A stretch of DNA of 64,000 nucleotides, taken from assembly GCA_016705245.1 (NCBI GenBank), contig JADIYM010000015.1:1-64000 (forward strand), written 5' to 3'. This DNA is from Blastocatellia bacterium. Lineage in GTDB: Bacteria; Acidobacteriota; Blastocatellia; UBA7656; JADIYM01. Below are positions 40,212-49,624 of the stretch, piece after piece. The notes under the pieces were generated by a model. It ran no database searches, had not been told where the DNA came from, and was given only the letters and a program-made list of their open reading frames with translations. Positions within the stretch are counted from its first letter, which is position 1, and each line of letters opens with the position of its first letter. The position numbers and the translations under genes are program-made.

Positions 40212-41057
40212 ATGTCATTTGACGAAAAGACACATCCGCCGGGACAGGGCGCGGTTTCCTATGGGTCGTACCTGTGCGTGCCGCAGCTGACCTCGCTGCA
40301 GCAGCTGGTGTCTGAGCCGGGGCACCACGACGAGATGCTCTTCATTATCGTGCACCAGACCTACGAGCTCTGGTTCAAGCAGCTGCTGCACGAGCTCGAT
40401 ACCATCGGCGAGATGATGAGGGCGGGACACGCTCTGGCAGCGGGGCGCCTCGTGAACCGGTGCGTCGAGATTCAGAAGGTGCTCGTCCGCCAGGTCGCGG
40501 TCATCGAGACGATGACGCCGATGGACTTTCTCGCGTTTCGCGACAAGCTCCAGCCGGCGAGCGGTTTTCAGTCGGCGCAGTTTCGCGAGTTCGAATACGC
40601 ACTTGGTATTCGCGATGCCGGGTACCTTAAGAATTACGAGTCAGACAACGAATCGCGGGAGCGTCTCGAGGGTCGGCTCGCCGCACCACCGGTACCCGAG
40701 GCGTTTTTCGCCTTGCTCCGGGATCGCGGCTTCGATGCTCCTCCGCTTCCGCTCGACGCGGATGACGACGCCCGCGCGGCGATTCGCGAAACGCGCGTTG
40801 CGGCTGTCTCGCGACTGTATGCCGAGTTCGAGGCGCACTACGACCTCTTTATGCTCGCCGAGGCCCTCATCGAGATGGATCAGCAGCTCATGCTCTGGCG
40901 TCAGCGCCACGTCGTAATGGTCGAGCGCGTGATCGGAGGCCGTCGCGGAACGGGCGGCAGTTCCGGTGCCGGGTACCTGAAGACGACGCTCGAGAAGCGC
41001 GCCTTTCCCGAACTGTGGGACCTGCGGACGTCGATGAGCGTCCACCACTCGTATTGA
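40212..41057 (+). CDS. kynA: Tryptophan 2,3-dioxygenase
   Basis: 281 residues, the bacterial TDO length. Motifs are SYGSYLCVPQLTSLQQLVS, MLFIIVHQTYELWFKQLLHE (substrate-binding Phe/His/Tyr), SGFQSAQFREFEYALG, the proximal haem His in LMLWRQRHVVMVERVIG, and the GTGGSSGAGYL loop that closes on L-Trp. It opens the indole ring to N-formylkynurenine. Kynureninase follows after 41 bases. A kynurenine formamidase is not seen in the operon. Confidence 0.95.
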   Translation: MSFDEKTHPPGQGAVSYGSYLCVPQLTSLQQLVSEPGHHDEMLFIIVHQTYELWFKQLLHELDTIGEMMRAGHALAAGRLVNRCVEIQKVLVRQVAVIETMTPMDFLAFRDKLQPASGFQSAQFREFEYALGIRDAGYLKNYESDNESRERLEGRLAAPPVPEAFFALLRDRGFDAPPLPLDADDDARAAIRETRVAAVSRLYAEFEAHYDLFMLAEALIEMDQQLMLWRQRHVVMVERVIGGRRGTGGSSGAGYLKTTLEKRAFPELWDLRTSMSVHHSY

Positions 41058-41098
41058 GCAGAAAGCGGGCGCTAGCAAGACGCGCCAAGGAGTAAGAC

Positions 41099-42289
41099 GT
41101 GTCCGACGAACTGCTGAAGTGGCGACCCGAGTTTCCGATCCTCGAGACCTCGACCTACATGATCAGCCATAGCCTTGGCGCCATGCCGCGCAAGGTGCGC
41201 GACCGGCTTGCCGAGTTCACCGACATGTGGGCGACGCGCGGCGTTCGGGCGTGGAGCGAGGGATGGTGGGACATGCCCGTGACGGTGGGCGATCTCGTGG
41301 GAGGCATCATCGGCGCCGGTACGGGCGAGGTCGTCATGCACCAGAACGTGTCGGTGGCGCAGTCCGTCATCTGCTCGTGTTTCGACTTTCAGGGACCGCG
41401 AAACCGCATCGTCTACACGTCGCTCAACTTTCCGACGGTGATGTACGTCTACGAGGCGCAGAAGCGCCACGGCGCTCGCATCCGTGTAGTCGAGTCCGAC
41501 GACGGGATGACGGTGCCGACCGAGCGGCTGCTCGAGGCAATCGACGAAGAGACGCTCCTCGTCCCGATCTCGCACGTGCTCTTCAAGAGCGCCTACATCC
41601 AGGACGCCGCGGCAATCATCAAGCGGGCGCACGATGTCGGCGCACTCGTCGTGCTCGACACGTACCAGTCGGCGGGAACGGTGCCCATCGACGCGCAGGC
41701 GCTCGGAGTGGACTTCATCGTCGGGGGATCGGTGAAGTGGCTCTGCGGCGGTCCCGGCGCGGGCTACATGTACGTCCGCCCTGACTTGCGCGACCGGCTC
41801 GAGCCGTCGGTGACCGGATGGATGGCGCACCGCTCGCCGTTCGCCTTCGAACCGGGCGAAATCGACTATGCCGACGATGCGCGGCGGATGCTGCACGGCT
41901 CGCCGTCCGTCCCGGCGCTCTATGCGGCAATGAGCGGCTACGAGATCATCCTCGACATCGGCGTCGGGCGAATTCGCGAGAAGTCGATGCGGCAGACGGC
42001 GCGTGTCATCGAGCTTGCCGATGCGGCCGAGCTCCCTGTGACGAGCCCGCGCGATCCCGCGAGACGCGGCGGAACCGTCACGATCGAGGTGCCCCACGGC
42101 CCGGCGGTCGTGAAAGAGCTCGCCCGGCGCGAGGTCATCGTCGACTACCGGCCTGGAGCGGGAATCCGCGTGTCGCCGCATTTCTACACAACCGACGACG
42201 AAGTGGCGCAGACGGTGGCTGAGATCGCCGACATCCTTGCGACGAAGGCCTACGAGGCACATCTCTCTCAGACGGGCGCCGCCTACTGA
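41099..42289 (+). CDS. kynU: Kynureninase-like PLP enzyme (class V aminotransferase fold)
   Basis: 396 residues. Visible features are YMISHSLGAMPRKVRDRLAEF (KynU N-terminus), HQNVSVAQSVICSCFDF, VVLDTYQSAGTVPIDAQALG and the PLP lysine in GGSVKWLCGGPGAGYMYV. Kynureninase cleaves L-kynurenine to anthranilate and alanine. The sequence is shorter than typical KynU (~415) and somewhat divergent, so a hydroxykynureninase or related lyase is possible; its place after TDO supports kynureninase. GTG 41099 follows AAGGAG. Confidence 0.85.
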   Translation: MSDELLKWRPEFPILETSTYMISHSLGAMPRKVRDRLAEFTDMWATRGVRAWSEGWWDMPVTVGDLVGGIIGAGTGEVVMHQNVSVAQSVICSCFDFQGPRNRIVYTSLNFPTVMYVYEAQKRHGARIRVVESDDGMTVPTERLLEAIDEETLLVPISHVLFKSAYIQDAAAIIKRAHDVGALVVLDTYQSAGTVPIDAQALGVDFIVGGSVKWLCGGPGAGYMYVRPDLRDRLEPSVTGWMAHRSPFAFEPGEIDYADDARRMLHGSPSVPALYAAMSGYEIILDIGVGRIREKSMRQTARVIELADAAELPVTSPRDPARRGGTVTIEVPHGPAVVKELARREVIVDYRPGAGIRVSPHFYTTDDEVAQTVAEIADILATKAYEAHLSQTGAAY

Positions 42290-42316
42290 GAACGCGAAGG
42301 ACACGGACACCTGACG

Positions 42317-43915
42317 ATGGCAAACGAACGACCTTCCGAGATCGCTCCGTTCCCGGAGCGCTTCAACATGGCGGAGTACTTCCTCTACCACAACCTCGCC
42401 GCCGGGCGAGGCGACAAGGTGTGCCTGAGGTATCGCGATCAATCGTTCACGTACGCGGACGTCTGCGAATTTAGCGACCGTGTTGGAAACGTGCTGCGCG
42501 AGCTTGGCGTTGAGCCCGAGGATCGCGTGCTCATCGCGCTCCCGGACTGTCCGGAGTTCGCGTTCACGTGGTTCGGCGCAGCGAAGATCGGCGCCGTGAT
42601 CACGATGGTGAACACGATCCTGCCGGCGTCGGACTATGCCTACTATCTGCAATACACCCGGTGCCGTGTCGCCATCGTGCACCACTCGATCGCTGACCGA
42701 TTCGAGGACGTGCGATCGACGGCGCCACAGTGCCACCACCTGCTCGTCGTTGGCGGCGATGGCGTTCGGAATCCGTCGTTCGAGCGGCTCTGTGAAACGA
42801 CGTCACCAGTGTGCGAGACCGAGCCGACGACGCCCGACGACCTCGCAATCTGGCTGTTTACGTCGGGCTCGACGGGTCGACCCAAGGCCGCAGTACACCT
42901 GCAGCACGATCTGCCCTGGAATACCGAGCGGTACGCGAAGCGCGTGCTCGGCATTCGCGAGGACGACGTCACGCTTGGGGTTCCGAAGCTCTTCTTCGGT
43001 TACGCAACCGGGACGAACCTGCTTTTTCCGTTCGCCGTCGGCGGCACGGCGACGCTCTTCGAGGAGCGGTCGACGGCCGAGACGATGTTCGAAATGATCG
43101 ACCGGTATCGGCCGACGATCCTCACGAGCGTCCCGACGGTGATCAACGCGATGCTGAATGTCGAAGGAGCGATGGATCGCTACGATCTGTCGTCGCTTCG
43201 ATTCGTGCTTTCGGCCGGAGAGGCGCTGCCGCCCGAGATCTATCACCGCTGGGTTGAGCGCTACGGCGTCGAGATCCTCGACGGCATCGGATCGGCTGAG
43301 ATGTTCCACATCTACATCTCGAACCGGCCGGGAGACGTCACCGAGGGGAGTCTCGGTCGCGTCGTCGAGGGATATGAGGCGCGCATCGTGGGTCCCGATG
43401 GGAGCGACGTTTCGAACGGCGAGGTCGGCGAGCTCTGGATCAAGGGCGACAGTGCCGCGATCTGCTACTGGGGCGCTCACGAGGCGACGAAGGAGCGGTT
43501 CGCCGGTGACTGGTGCTTCACTGGAGACCAGTTTATTCGCGACGACGAGGGCCTTTTCTGGTACCAGGGAAGGACGGACTTCATGCTGAAGGTGTCCGGA
43601 ATCTGGGTTTCACCGATCGAGATCGAGAATTGTCTGCTCGGACACCCCGGCGTCCAGGAAGTCTGCGTCGTCGGCAAGCCGGACGAGAACGGGCTCGTGA
43701 AACCGCTCGCCTGCGTTGTCGCGGCGCACGGTTACGATCCCGGTGACGAGCTCACAGCTTCGATTCAGGTGCACGCGAAGGAGAGGATGGCGCCCTACAA
43801 ATATCCGCGCTGGGTTCGGTTCACGGATTCCCTGCCGAAGAACGACCGTGGCAAGATCGACCGGAAACTCGTCGAGGGAGAGTTGACAGGATTACAGGAT
43901 TGTCAGGATTCCTGA
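42317..43915 (+). CDS. Benzoate-CoA ligase family enzyme, probably 2-aminobenzoate-CoA ligase
   Basis: 532 residues of the ANL superfamily. The motif WLFTSGSTGRPKAAVHLQHD is the AMP-binding P-loop, followed by PKLFFGYATGTNLLFPFAVG, which is typical of benzoate-type ligases, LDGIGSAEMFHIYISN, the WCFTGDQF hinge and PKNDRGKIDRK with the catalytic Lys. After kynureninase, anthranilate is the natural substrate, giving 2-aminobenzoyl-CoA; benzoate or salicylate cannot be excluded. The last residues (about TGLQDCQDS) are translated from the family C repeat that follows, so the stop codon is repeat-derived. Confidence 0.85.
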   Translation: MANERPSEIAPFPERFNMAEYFLYHNLAAGRGDKVCLRYRDQSFTYADVCEFSDRVGNVLRELGVEPEDRVLIALPDCPEFAFTWFGAAKIGAVITMVNTILPASDYAYYLQYTRCRVAIVHHSIADRFEDVRSTAPQCHHLLVVGGDGVRNPSFERLCETTSPVCETEPTTPDDLAIWLFTSGSTGRPKAAVHLQHDLPWNTERYAKRVLGIREDDVTLGVPKLFFGYATGTNLLFPFAVGGTATLFEERSTAETMFEMIDRYRPTILTSVPTVINAMLNVEGAMDRYDLSSLRFVLSAGEALPPEIYHRWVERYGVEILDGIGSAEMFHIYISNRPGDVTEGSLGRVVEGYEARIVGPDGSDVSNGEVGELWIKGDSAAICYWGAHEATKERFAGDWCFTGDQFIRDDEGLFWYQGRTDFMLKVSGIWVSPIEIENCLLGHPGVQEVCVVGKPDENGLVKPLACVVAAHGYDPGDELTASIQVHAKERMAPYKYPRWVRFTDSLPKNDRGKIDRKLVEGELTGLQDCQDS

Positions 43916-43938
43916 AAATCCTGCAATCCTGTCCACTC
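43880..43938. repeat. Intergenic inverted repeat, family C, overlapping a gene end
   Basis: GAGTTGACAGGATTACAGGA opposes TCCTGCAATCCTGTCCACTC around a short centre (TTGTCAGGATTCCTGAAAA). The left arm is translated as the tail of the CoA ligase, and the element ends at the stop of the convergent acidic-protein gene. Confidence 0.9.
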
Positions 43939-43939
43939 T

Positions 43940-44257
43940 TCACGCATCCCAGTCGTCGCGGCCGTCGTCGAGCGCTTCTTCTTCCTCTTCCCCGAGCTCG
44001 TCGAGGGATTGTTCGCCTTCAAAGCTGACGTCGGTGTCGTCGAGGTCGTCGTCAGCGAGGTCGTCATCCTCCTCGATGTCTCCGTCGCCGAGGTCGTCGT
44101 CGGTTTCGTCGTCGTCGTCGAGTTCGTCCTCATACTCGTCTTCGATCAACGCGTCGGGATCATCCCATTCGGCATCGCCAGACTTGCGGCGGCTGGCCTC
44201 GAGCGGCAGGTACGGAAGAAACGAATCGTTGAGGGCTCGATCGATCAGGTCGAACAT
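43940..44257 (-). CDS. Highly acidic small protein
   Basis: 105 residues of which 50 are Asp or Glu and only five are Lys/Arg. A normal amphipathic start (MFDLIDRALNDSFLPYLPL) is followed by an acidic low-complexity tract from about residue 27 to the end. No family was recognised. Such tails bind basic proteins, divalent cations or RNA-polymerase-like partners (compare RpoE delta), but no function is assigned. The tract is encoded by repeated GAC/GAT/GAG codons, so its length may vary between strains. Confidence 0.6.
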   Translation of the reverse strand: MFDLIDRALNDSFLPYLPLEASRRKSGDAEWDDPDALIEDEYEDELDDDDETDDDLGDGDIEEDDDLADDDLDDTDVSFEGEQSLDELGEEEEEALDDGRDDWDA

Positions 44258-44548
44258 CGCCAGATGCCTCCTCGTGTGGGGACCAGAACTCCCCGGCAGG
44301 TTTCCGCAAAGCGACCTATATCAACCACACTGAAGCGTCCCGTTGCAAGAACCGTTTCCACTATCGGAACTCGGAAGCCGCAACCTTCGAGGGCCGGGCG
44401 CGTAGGTAGTCCGTCGACGGAATGAACGAGAACGTCCGAGGCATTCAGGTCTTGATCAGCGTCCAGCCACGGGACTATCGTTCATTGTTTGGGTTGCCGG
44501 AGCTTTTTCGCTCCGTGCGGAGGGAATGTGGGAGAAGGAAGGTTTACC

Positions 44549-46589
44549 TTGCAGCGCATTCGAATCGGCTCGAGGACCGCGCGCGCCGTCGCGGCACTCG
44601 TCGTTGCGATTGTCGCGGGCATTTCGGCAAACGCGGTACTCGGAGCGCCGCCGCCGCAGACGACCTGGACAACGTCTGCGGACCGAACCGACGTCCGGCG
44701 CGGCGAGATCGTGGCGCTTCGGATCAAGCTGACGCTTCAAGAGAACTGGTACGTCTACTCGATGACGACGCCGGAGGGTGGGGGCCAGCCCACACGAATC
44801 TCGCTCGCGCCTTCGGATGCTTTTGAGCCCGCCGGCTCGGCCCTGCAGCCGAAGCCCGAATCGAAGTTCGACGAAAACTTCCAGGTTCCGACCGAGCAGT
44901 TTCACAAGGAAGTTGTGTTCACGGTGCCTGTGCGCATCCGTGATTCCGCCGTGAATGGCAGTCTCAGGATTGCCGGAGAGGTCGCATTTCAGGTCTGTGA
45001 TCCGAAACAGTGCATTCCCGGCAAGGTGCCCTTCGAGGTCGCGCTGAACGTCATCGACGGTCCTGCAGCTGCCGAGTTTGCGAGCGTGAAAACTGAGGGA
45101 CTCGTTGCGGGTACAGCCGTCGGCGTGTGGAAGCCGAAAGAGCCAGTTGCGAGCGCTGCGAATCCCGAATCCGGTCCGGCCGCTCTGCCCGCCGGCAGCA
45201 TGACCGGCGATGCAGCGAGCGTGGAGAGGGCGAAGGGCGAAGGCCTGTTTGCCTATCTCTGGCTCGCGATCACTGCCGGGTTCCTGTCGCTGCTGACGCC
45301 GTGCGTTTTTCCGATGGTGCCGATCACTGTTTCGTACTTCACGAAGCACGAGGGACAGTCGCGCGGGCGGGGCATTGCGGACGCGACCATTTACTCGCTT
45401 TCCATCATCGTCACGTTCACGGTTCTAGGCCTGCTGACTTCGGCCCTCTTTGGCGCGACGGGCCTCAACAGCGTGGCCTCGAACCCCTGGGTGAACATCG
45501 CGCTCGCGGCGATCTTCGTCGGATTGGCACTGAACCTGTTCGGCTTCTACGAGATCGTCATTCCGAGCTCGGTGTTGACGCCGCTCTCGAAGATGTCCGG
45601 ATCCGGCGGGTTCATCGGCACGCTCCTGATGGGGGTCACGTTCACGCTGACTTCGTTCACGTGCACGGTTCCGCTCGTTGGCGCGCTCCTCGTCTCGACC
45701 GCGCAGGGTGACTGGATGTGGCCGCTCGTCGGCATGCTCGGGTACTCGGCGGCGTTCGCGCTCCCGTTCTTTTTTCGCACTCTTTCCCGGGCTGCTCTCG
45801 TCGCTGCCGAAGGCTGGCGGCTGGATGGTGTCGATCAAGGTCGTGATGGGCTTCCTAGAGCTCGCCGCGGCGGTGAAGTTCGTCTCGAACGTCGATCTCG
45901 TATGGGGCTCGAAAATGCTCACGCGCGAGCTCTTCCTTTCGATCTGGATCGCCATTGCCTTCGTGACTGCGTTTTATCTGCTCGGCAAGGTCCGCCTGCC
46001 GCACGAGAAGCAGCTCGACGTCGTCGGCGTTCCGAGAATGCTGTTCAGCACGGGCTTCCTTGCCGTCGCGTTTTATCTGCTGACGGGGCTCATGGGGAGC
46101 TCGCTCGGCGAGCTCGAGGCCTTTCTGCCGCCGATCTCGTCGGGCGGCACGTCGGCGTCGGCGAGGGGCGCGTCGAGAGAGCTCGACTGGAAGAAGGACT
46201 ACGGTCAGGCGCTCGCCGCCGCGCGCTCGGATGGACGGCCTCTCTTCATCGACTTCACGGGGTACGCGTGCACGAATTGTCGCTGGATGGAGAAGAACAT
46301 CTTCACGGTCCCGGAGGTGCGTGAGGAGCTCGAGAGATTCGAGCGCGTGCAGCTCTACACGGACGGGCAAGGCACCGAATACGACCGGAACCGCGAGATG
46401 CAGGAGCAGAAGTTCAACTCGATCGCGCTGCCGCTCTACGTCGTCATCGATTCGACGACCGAAACCGAAATTGCCCGCGTCGAAGGCCTCACGCGCGACC
46501 CGGACGAGTTCGTCCGGTTTCTGAAATCGAGTCGCGAGATCGCGGCTGCGCGACCTGGCGCGCCGTCGGCGGCGCCAACCGTACGTTAA
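44549..46589 (+). CDS. dsbD: Thiol:disulfide interchange protein DsbD (frameshift near 45775)
   Basis: About 680 residues. It has a signal peptide (AALVVAIVAGISANAVLGA) and an N-terminal alpha domain with the redox pair CDPKQC in FQVCDPKQCIPGKVPF. Eight membrane helices include LTPCVFPMVPITV and FTCTVPLVGAL, and the C-terminal thioredoxin domain has GYACTNCRWMEKNIF. It moves electrons from cytoplasmic thioredoxin to periplasmic thiol proteins. The frame changes at CCGTTCTTTTTTCGCAC: five T's instead of six restore FFFALFPGLL. The probable start is TTG 44549, preceded by AAGGAAGG. The TlpA-like gene downstream is a plausible electron acceptor. Confidence 0.88.
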
Positions 46590-46922
46590 TGAGAGGCTCA
46601 TGGACTTGTCTAACGTGTGCTCGGTAGCGCACGTTTCCCATTCCACATTCCCCGTTCCTTGAGCCGCGAGCGGTAGCGAGCGTCCCACGGACGGTGTCTG
46701 AAAACGCCGACTCGTAGTTGCGAAAGGACGGAAGTGATCGGAACCGATCGACCGTCCGTGGGACGCTCGCTACCGCTCGCGGTTCAAAAAACGGGGGCCA
46801 CCGGCACAGGCACCGTCGCTCCTACCAGATAGAAACCTCTTCGCCTACCGCTCGCGGTCCTGATACGTTCAGCGCGCGTCCTTGAAAGTCCCGGATATTC
46901 CCAGTCAATGAAGGAGTTCTCG
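46590..46922. other. Intergenic region dominated by a family D repeat
   Basis: 333 bases between dsbD and the TlpA-like gene. Bases 46651-46797 are the family D element. No further gene is seen. AAGGAG at 46911-46916 is the ribosome binding site of the next gene. Confidence 0.7.
46651..46797. repeat. Inverted repeat with conserved central segment, family D
   Basis: CCCCGTTCCTTGAGCCGCGAG opposes CTCGCGGTTCAAAAAACGGGG, and GCGTCCCACGGACGGT opposes ACCGTCCGTGGGACGC, making a ~45-base arm. The centre GTCTGAAAACGCCGACTCG with AAGGACGGAAGTGATCGGA is nearly identical in the copies at 53655 and 53805. That is more conservation than a plain hairpin loop needs. Confidence 0.88.
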
Positions 46923-47490
46923 ATGCGTCTTCGTCACGGAGCGGTTCTTGCCGCCGGATCTGCCCTGTCATTCCTCGCCGCGTGCGGCGGCACCCCAGCA
47001 CCCGTAGTCTCGAATGCTCCCCCGGCCAAGACGGTCGCGGCAACGAACGCCGCACCCTCCGGGGCGAAGGATCCGAAGCTGGCGAAGCTGACCAATTCCG
47101 ACGGCACGACGTTCACCGTTGCCGACGTGTCGGGCAAGGTCAGGTCGTGAACGTGTGGGCCACCTGGTGCGCGCCGTGCATCAAGGAGATGCCGGTGCTC
47201 AACGAGGTTGCGGCGAAGTACAAGGACAGGGACGTGGCGTTCGTCGCTGTTGCCGTCGATGAGGAGGGAGCCTCGAAAGTCGAGCCGTTCCTCAAGAGGG
47301 AACGGTGAAGATCGATTTTCGAGTGGCGTTCGCCGCGATCGAAGACCTTGGTCCGATGAACGTCGTGTTTCCGATTCCGGACACGGTTGTTCTCGACGCC
47401 AACAACAACGTCGTCGAACACTTCGACAAGGTGGTCGAGAAGGCTGAGCTCGAAAACGCCATCAACCGAGCGCTCGGACCGGCGAAATAG
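46923..47490 (+). CDS. TlpA-like thioredoxin-family lipoprotein (two frameshifts, near 47138 and 47292)
   Basis: About 188 residues. The lipoprotein signal peptide ends LSFLAACGG. A linker follows, then the thioredoxin-fold active site VNVWATWCAPCIKEMPVLNE (CxPC), VAVAVDEEGASKVEPFL and the C-terminal VVLDANNNVVEHFDKV strand. Three frames are needed: one G added at GGCAAGGTCAGG gives GKGQVVNVW, and one base added at CTCAAGAGGG gives EGTVKIDF. TlpA/ResA proteins reduce periplasmic disulfides, for example for cytochrome c maturation, fed by DsbD or CcdA. Start ATG 46923 has AAGGAG seven bases upstream; ATG 46908 is less well spaced. Confidence 0.8.
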
Positions 47491-47496
47491 CCTGAC

Positions 47497-49605
47497 GTGG
47501 ACGAGGCTCGCCACGAGTCCGGGAGCGGCTGGCGGGGTCACATCGCGCTTGCCCTCCTGGCCCTTTGGGGACTTTCGCTTCTCGTCGGGTACGTCGCCGC
47601 GCAACCGGCAGGCGCGTTGTCGTTCGACCGCGTCATGGAGGCCGGCGGGGCGACGTCGTCCGATGGCCCCGGACTGCTCGTTGCAGTTGGCGCCGCGGCT
47701 CAGGCGATCCTCATCGCTGCCGCCATTCTTGCGTCGGCTCTCGGCTTCGGATCGCTGATTTCGTCATTCGGACTGGGGTCGCTCGGCCTCGGACGCTGGC
47801 CCGACCGCTGCGCCGAGTTGATGCTGGGCAGTGGCGTGCTGACAGTCGCGGTCTTCGGCCTCGGACACGCTGGCTTTTTGACGATCGTGCCGGCCGCACT
47901 GCTCGTTGCCGCAGGATGGGCGGCGCTGATCGTTTCGCTCCGGATCAGTGAGCGGTCCCGCGAACCCGAGCCCGTTCCCGAGCCGGCGGCGCGCGGGATC
48001 GATCCCGTCGTGATCGTCTCGGCGGCCGGAATCGCCGTGGCCCTCCTTCTCGCGCTCGTCACGGCGCTCGCGCCGCCGACCGCGCGCGATGCGCTGGCGT
48101 ACCACCTCGCCGCGCCGAAGGCCTACATCGCGGCGAACGGCATAGTCGAGTTGCCGTGGAGCGTCCACTCGTACCTGCCCTTCGCCACGGAGATGCTCTT
48201 TACCCTGGGCCTGCTCGTCGGACCGGATGCATCGCCGAATCTCGTTCACCTCGGCCTCGGCGTCGCCGTCGTGGTACTCGTCGTCTTCACGACCCGACGC
48301 GTGACGCACAGCCCGCGATGGGCCGCCGCTGCCGGACTGGTCTTCGCATCCGTTCCGAGCGTCATCTGGAACGCCGGGATCGCCCACAACGAAATGTGGA
48401 TGGCGCTGGCGGTGTCGATTGCGGTTCTGGCTGCCGGGCGATGGTGGGAGACTGGCGAGTCACGCCTGCTGCTCTGGATGGGAGCGGCCATTGGTGTCGC
48501 GCTGGCGGCAAAACATACCGCACTCCTGCTGGCGCCGATCCTGGCGATCGTAGTCCTGCTGAAACTTCGTACCCTGCCGAAGCGCAATCAGTCACGAACG
48601 CTGCTCGGCGCCGTCGGTGCGGGATGTGTCGCGCTTGCGTTCCCCCTGCCGTGGTACGCGCAGAACATCGCCCGCACCGGGAACCCGCTCTTTCCGTACT
48701 TGTGGAAACTGTTCCCGACGCATTCGCCCGTCTGGGACGCGGCGCGCGCCGAAGTGTTCGAGGCCTACCTGCGTCTGTCGTACGGTCAGCATGATGGAGT
48801 GCTGTCGTGGTTGCGGCTGCCGTGGGACGTGAGCGTGCGCGCGCAGAACGACGTGACGTCGCTCTTCGACGGCGTAATCGGACCGGTGTTTCTCTTCGTC
48901 ACACCGCTCGTGATCATCGGTTTGCGACGATCGGGTACCCCGGCCTGGCTGCGCGTCGCCACGATGGTCGCCGTGGCGTCGGCTGCGATCTGGTCCACAC
49001 AATCCCAGCAGATTCGTTTCCTGGTTCCGATCCTGCCCGTGCTCTCGATTGCAGGAATCGCTGCGATTGCGGCGTCATCGGCGTGGTGGCCTTCACGACG
49101 AGTCGCGGACTGGACTCTGGCTGCGCTGCTTGCCGGAATGGTCGCCCTGAGCCTTTCGATCGCGGCAATCGACGTGTTGTCGGCCGCGCCGCACCGTGCC
49201 GTACTCGGCCTCGAAGCGCGGGAATCGTACCTCCTCCGCCGGCTCGCGTACGCCCCGTTCTACGAGCGGCTCAACCGTGAGCTCGGACCGCAGGATCGAG
49301 TGCTGCTCGTGAACATGCGCAATGACGGGTACTATCTCGACGTGCCGTTCGTCTCCGACAGCGTCCTCGAGGACTATTCCGTCGGCCGCATTGCCAACGG
49401 AGCGGCATCGGCGGAGGCGGTCCGCGATGCGGTGTTCGGACTCGGCGTCACCCACGTGCTCGTGCGTGAGGACATCCTCCTCGACCCGAGATTCACTCCG
49501 TTCGACGATGCCCGGGCCGCAGCCCGGTGGACCGGTTTTCTCGAAACTCATGCGCGGCGGCTCGAGGCGCGCGACGGGACGGCGCTCTACGCGCTGAAGA
49601 ACTGA
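47497..49605 (+). CDS. Polytopic membrane protein, GT-C glycosyltransferase-like
   Basis: 702 residues with about twelve to fourteen membrane helices. An extracytoplasmic loop after the early helices contains TARDALAYHLAAPKAYIAANG (an acidic residue near the first large loop, as in GT-C enzymes using polyprenyl-phosphate sugars) and SVHSYLPFATEML. The last ~120 residues form a soluble domain (QDRVLLVNMRNDGYYLDVPF, LGVTHVLVREDILLD). Such proteins transfer sugars to proteins or lipids in the periplasm, and the acceptor is unknown. GTG 47497 lies seven bases after the preceding stop. Confidence 0.7.
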   Translation: MDEARHESGSGWRGHIALALLALWGLSLLVGYVAAQPAGALSFDRVMEAGGATSSDGPGLLVAVGAAAQAILIAAAILASALGFGSLISSFGLGSLGLGRWPDRCAELMLGSGVLTVAVFGLGHAGFLTIVPAALLVAAGWAALIVSLRISERSREPEPVPEPAARGIDPVVIVSAAGIAVALLLALVTALAPPTARDALAYHLAAPKAYIAANGIVELPWSVHSYLPFATEMLFTLGLLVGPDASPNLVHLGLGVAVVVLVVFTTRRVTHSPRWAAAAGLVFASVPSVIWNAGIAHNEMWMALAVSIAVLAAGRWWETGESRLLLWMGAAIGVALAAKHTALLLAPILAIVVLLKLRTLPKRNQSRTLLGAVGAGCVALAFPLPWYAQNIARTGNPLFPYLWKLFPTHSPVWDAARAEVFEAYLRLSYGQHDGVLSWLRLPWDVSVRAQNDVTSLFDGVIGPVFLFVTPLVIIGLRRSGTPAWLRVATMVAVASAAIWSTQSQQIRFLVPILPVLSIAGIAAIAASSAWWPSRRVADWTLAALLAGMVALSLSIAAIDVLSAAPHRAVLGLEARESYLLRRLAYAPFYERLNRELGPQDRVLLVNMRNDGYYLDVPFVSDSVLEDYSVGRIANGAASAEAVRDAVFGLGVTHVLVREDILLDPRFTPFDDARAAARWTGFLETHARRLEARDGTALYALKN

Positions 49606-49624
49606 ACAAGGAATTATTCTGACG

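Noticed and set aside
41072..42739. A 555-codon open frame on the minus strand
   Set aside because: It is antisense to kynureninase and the CoA ligase, with shadow composition and no motifs.
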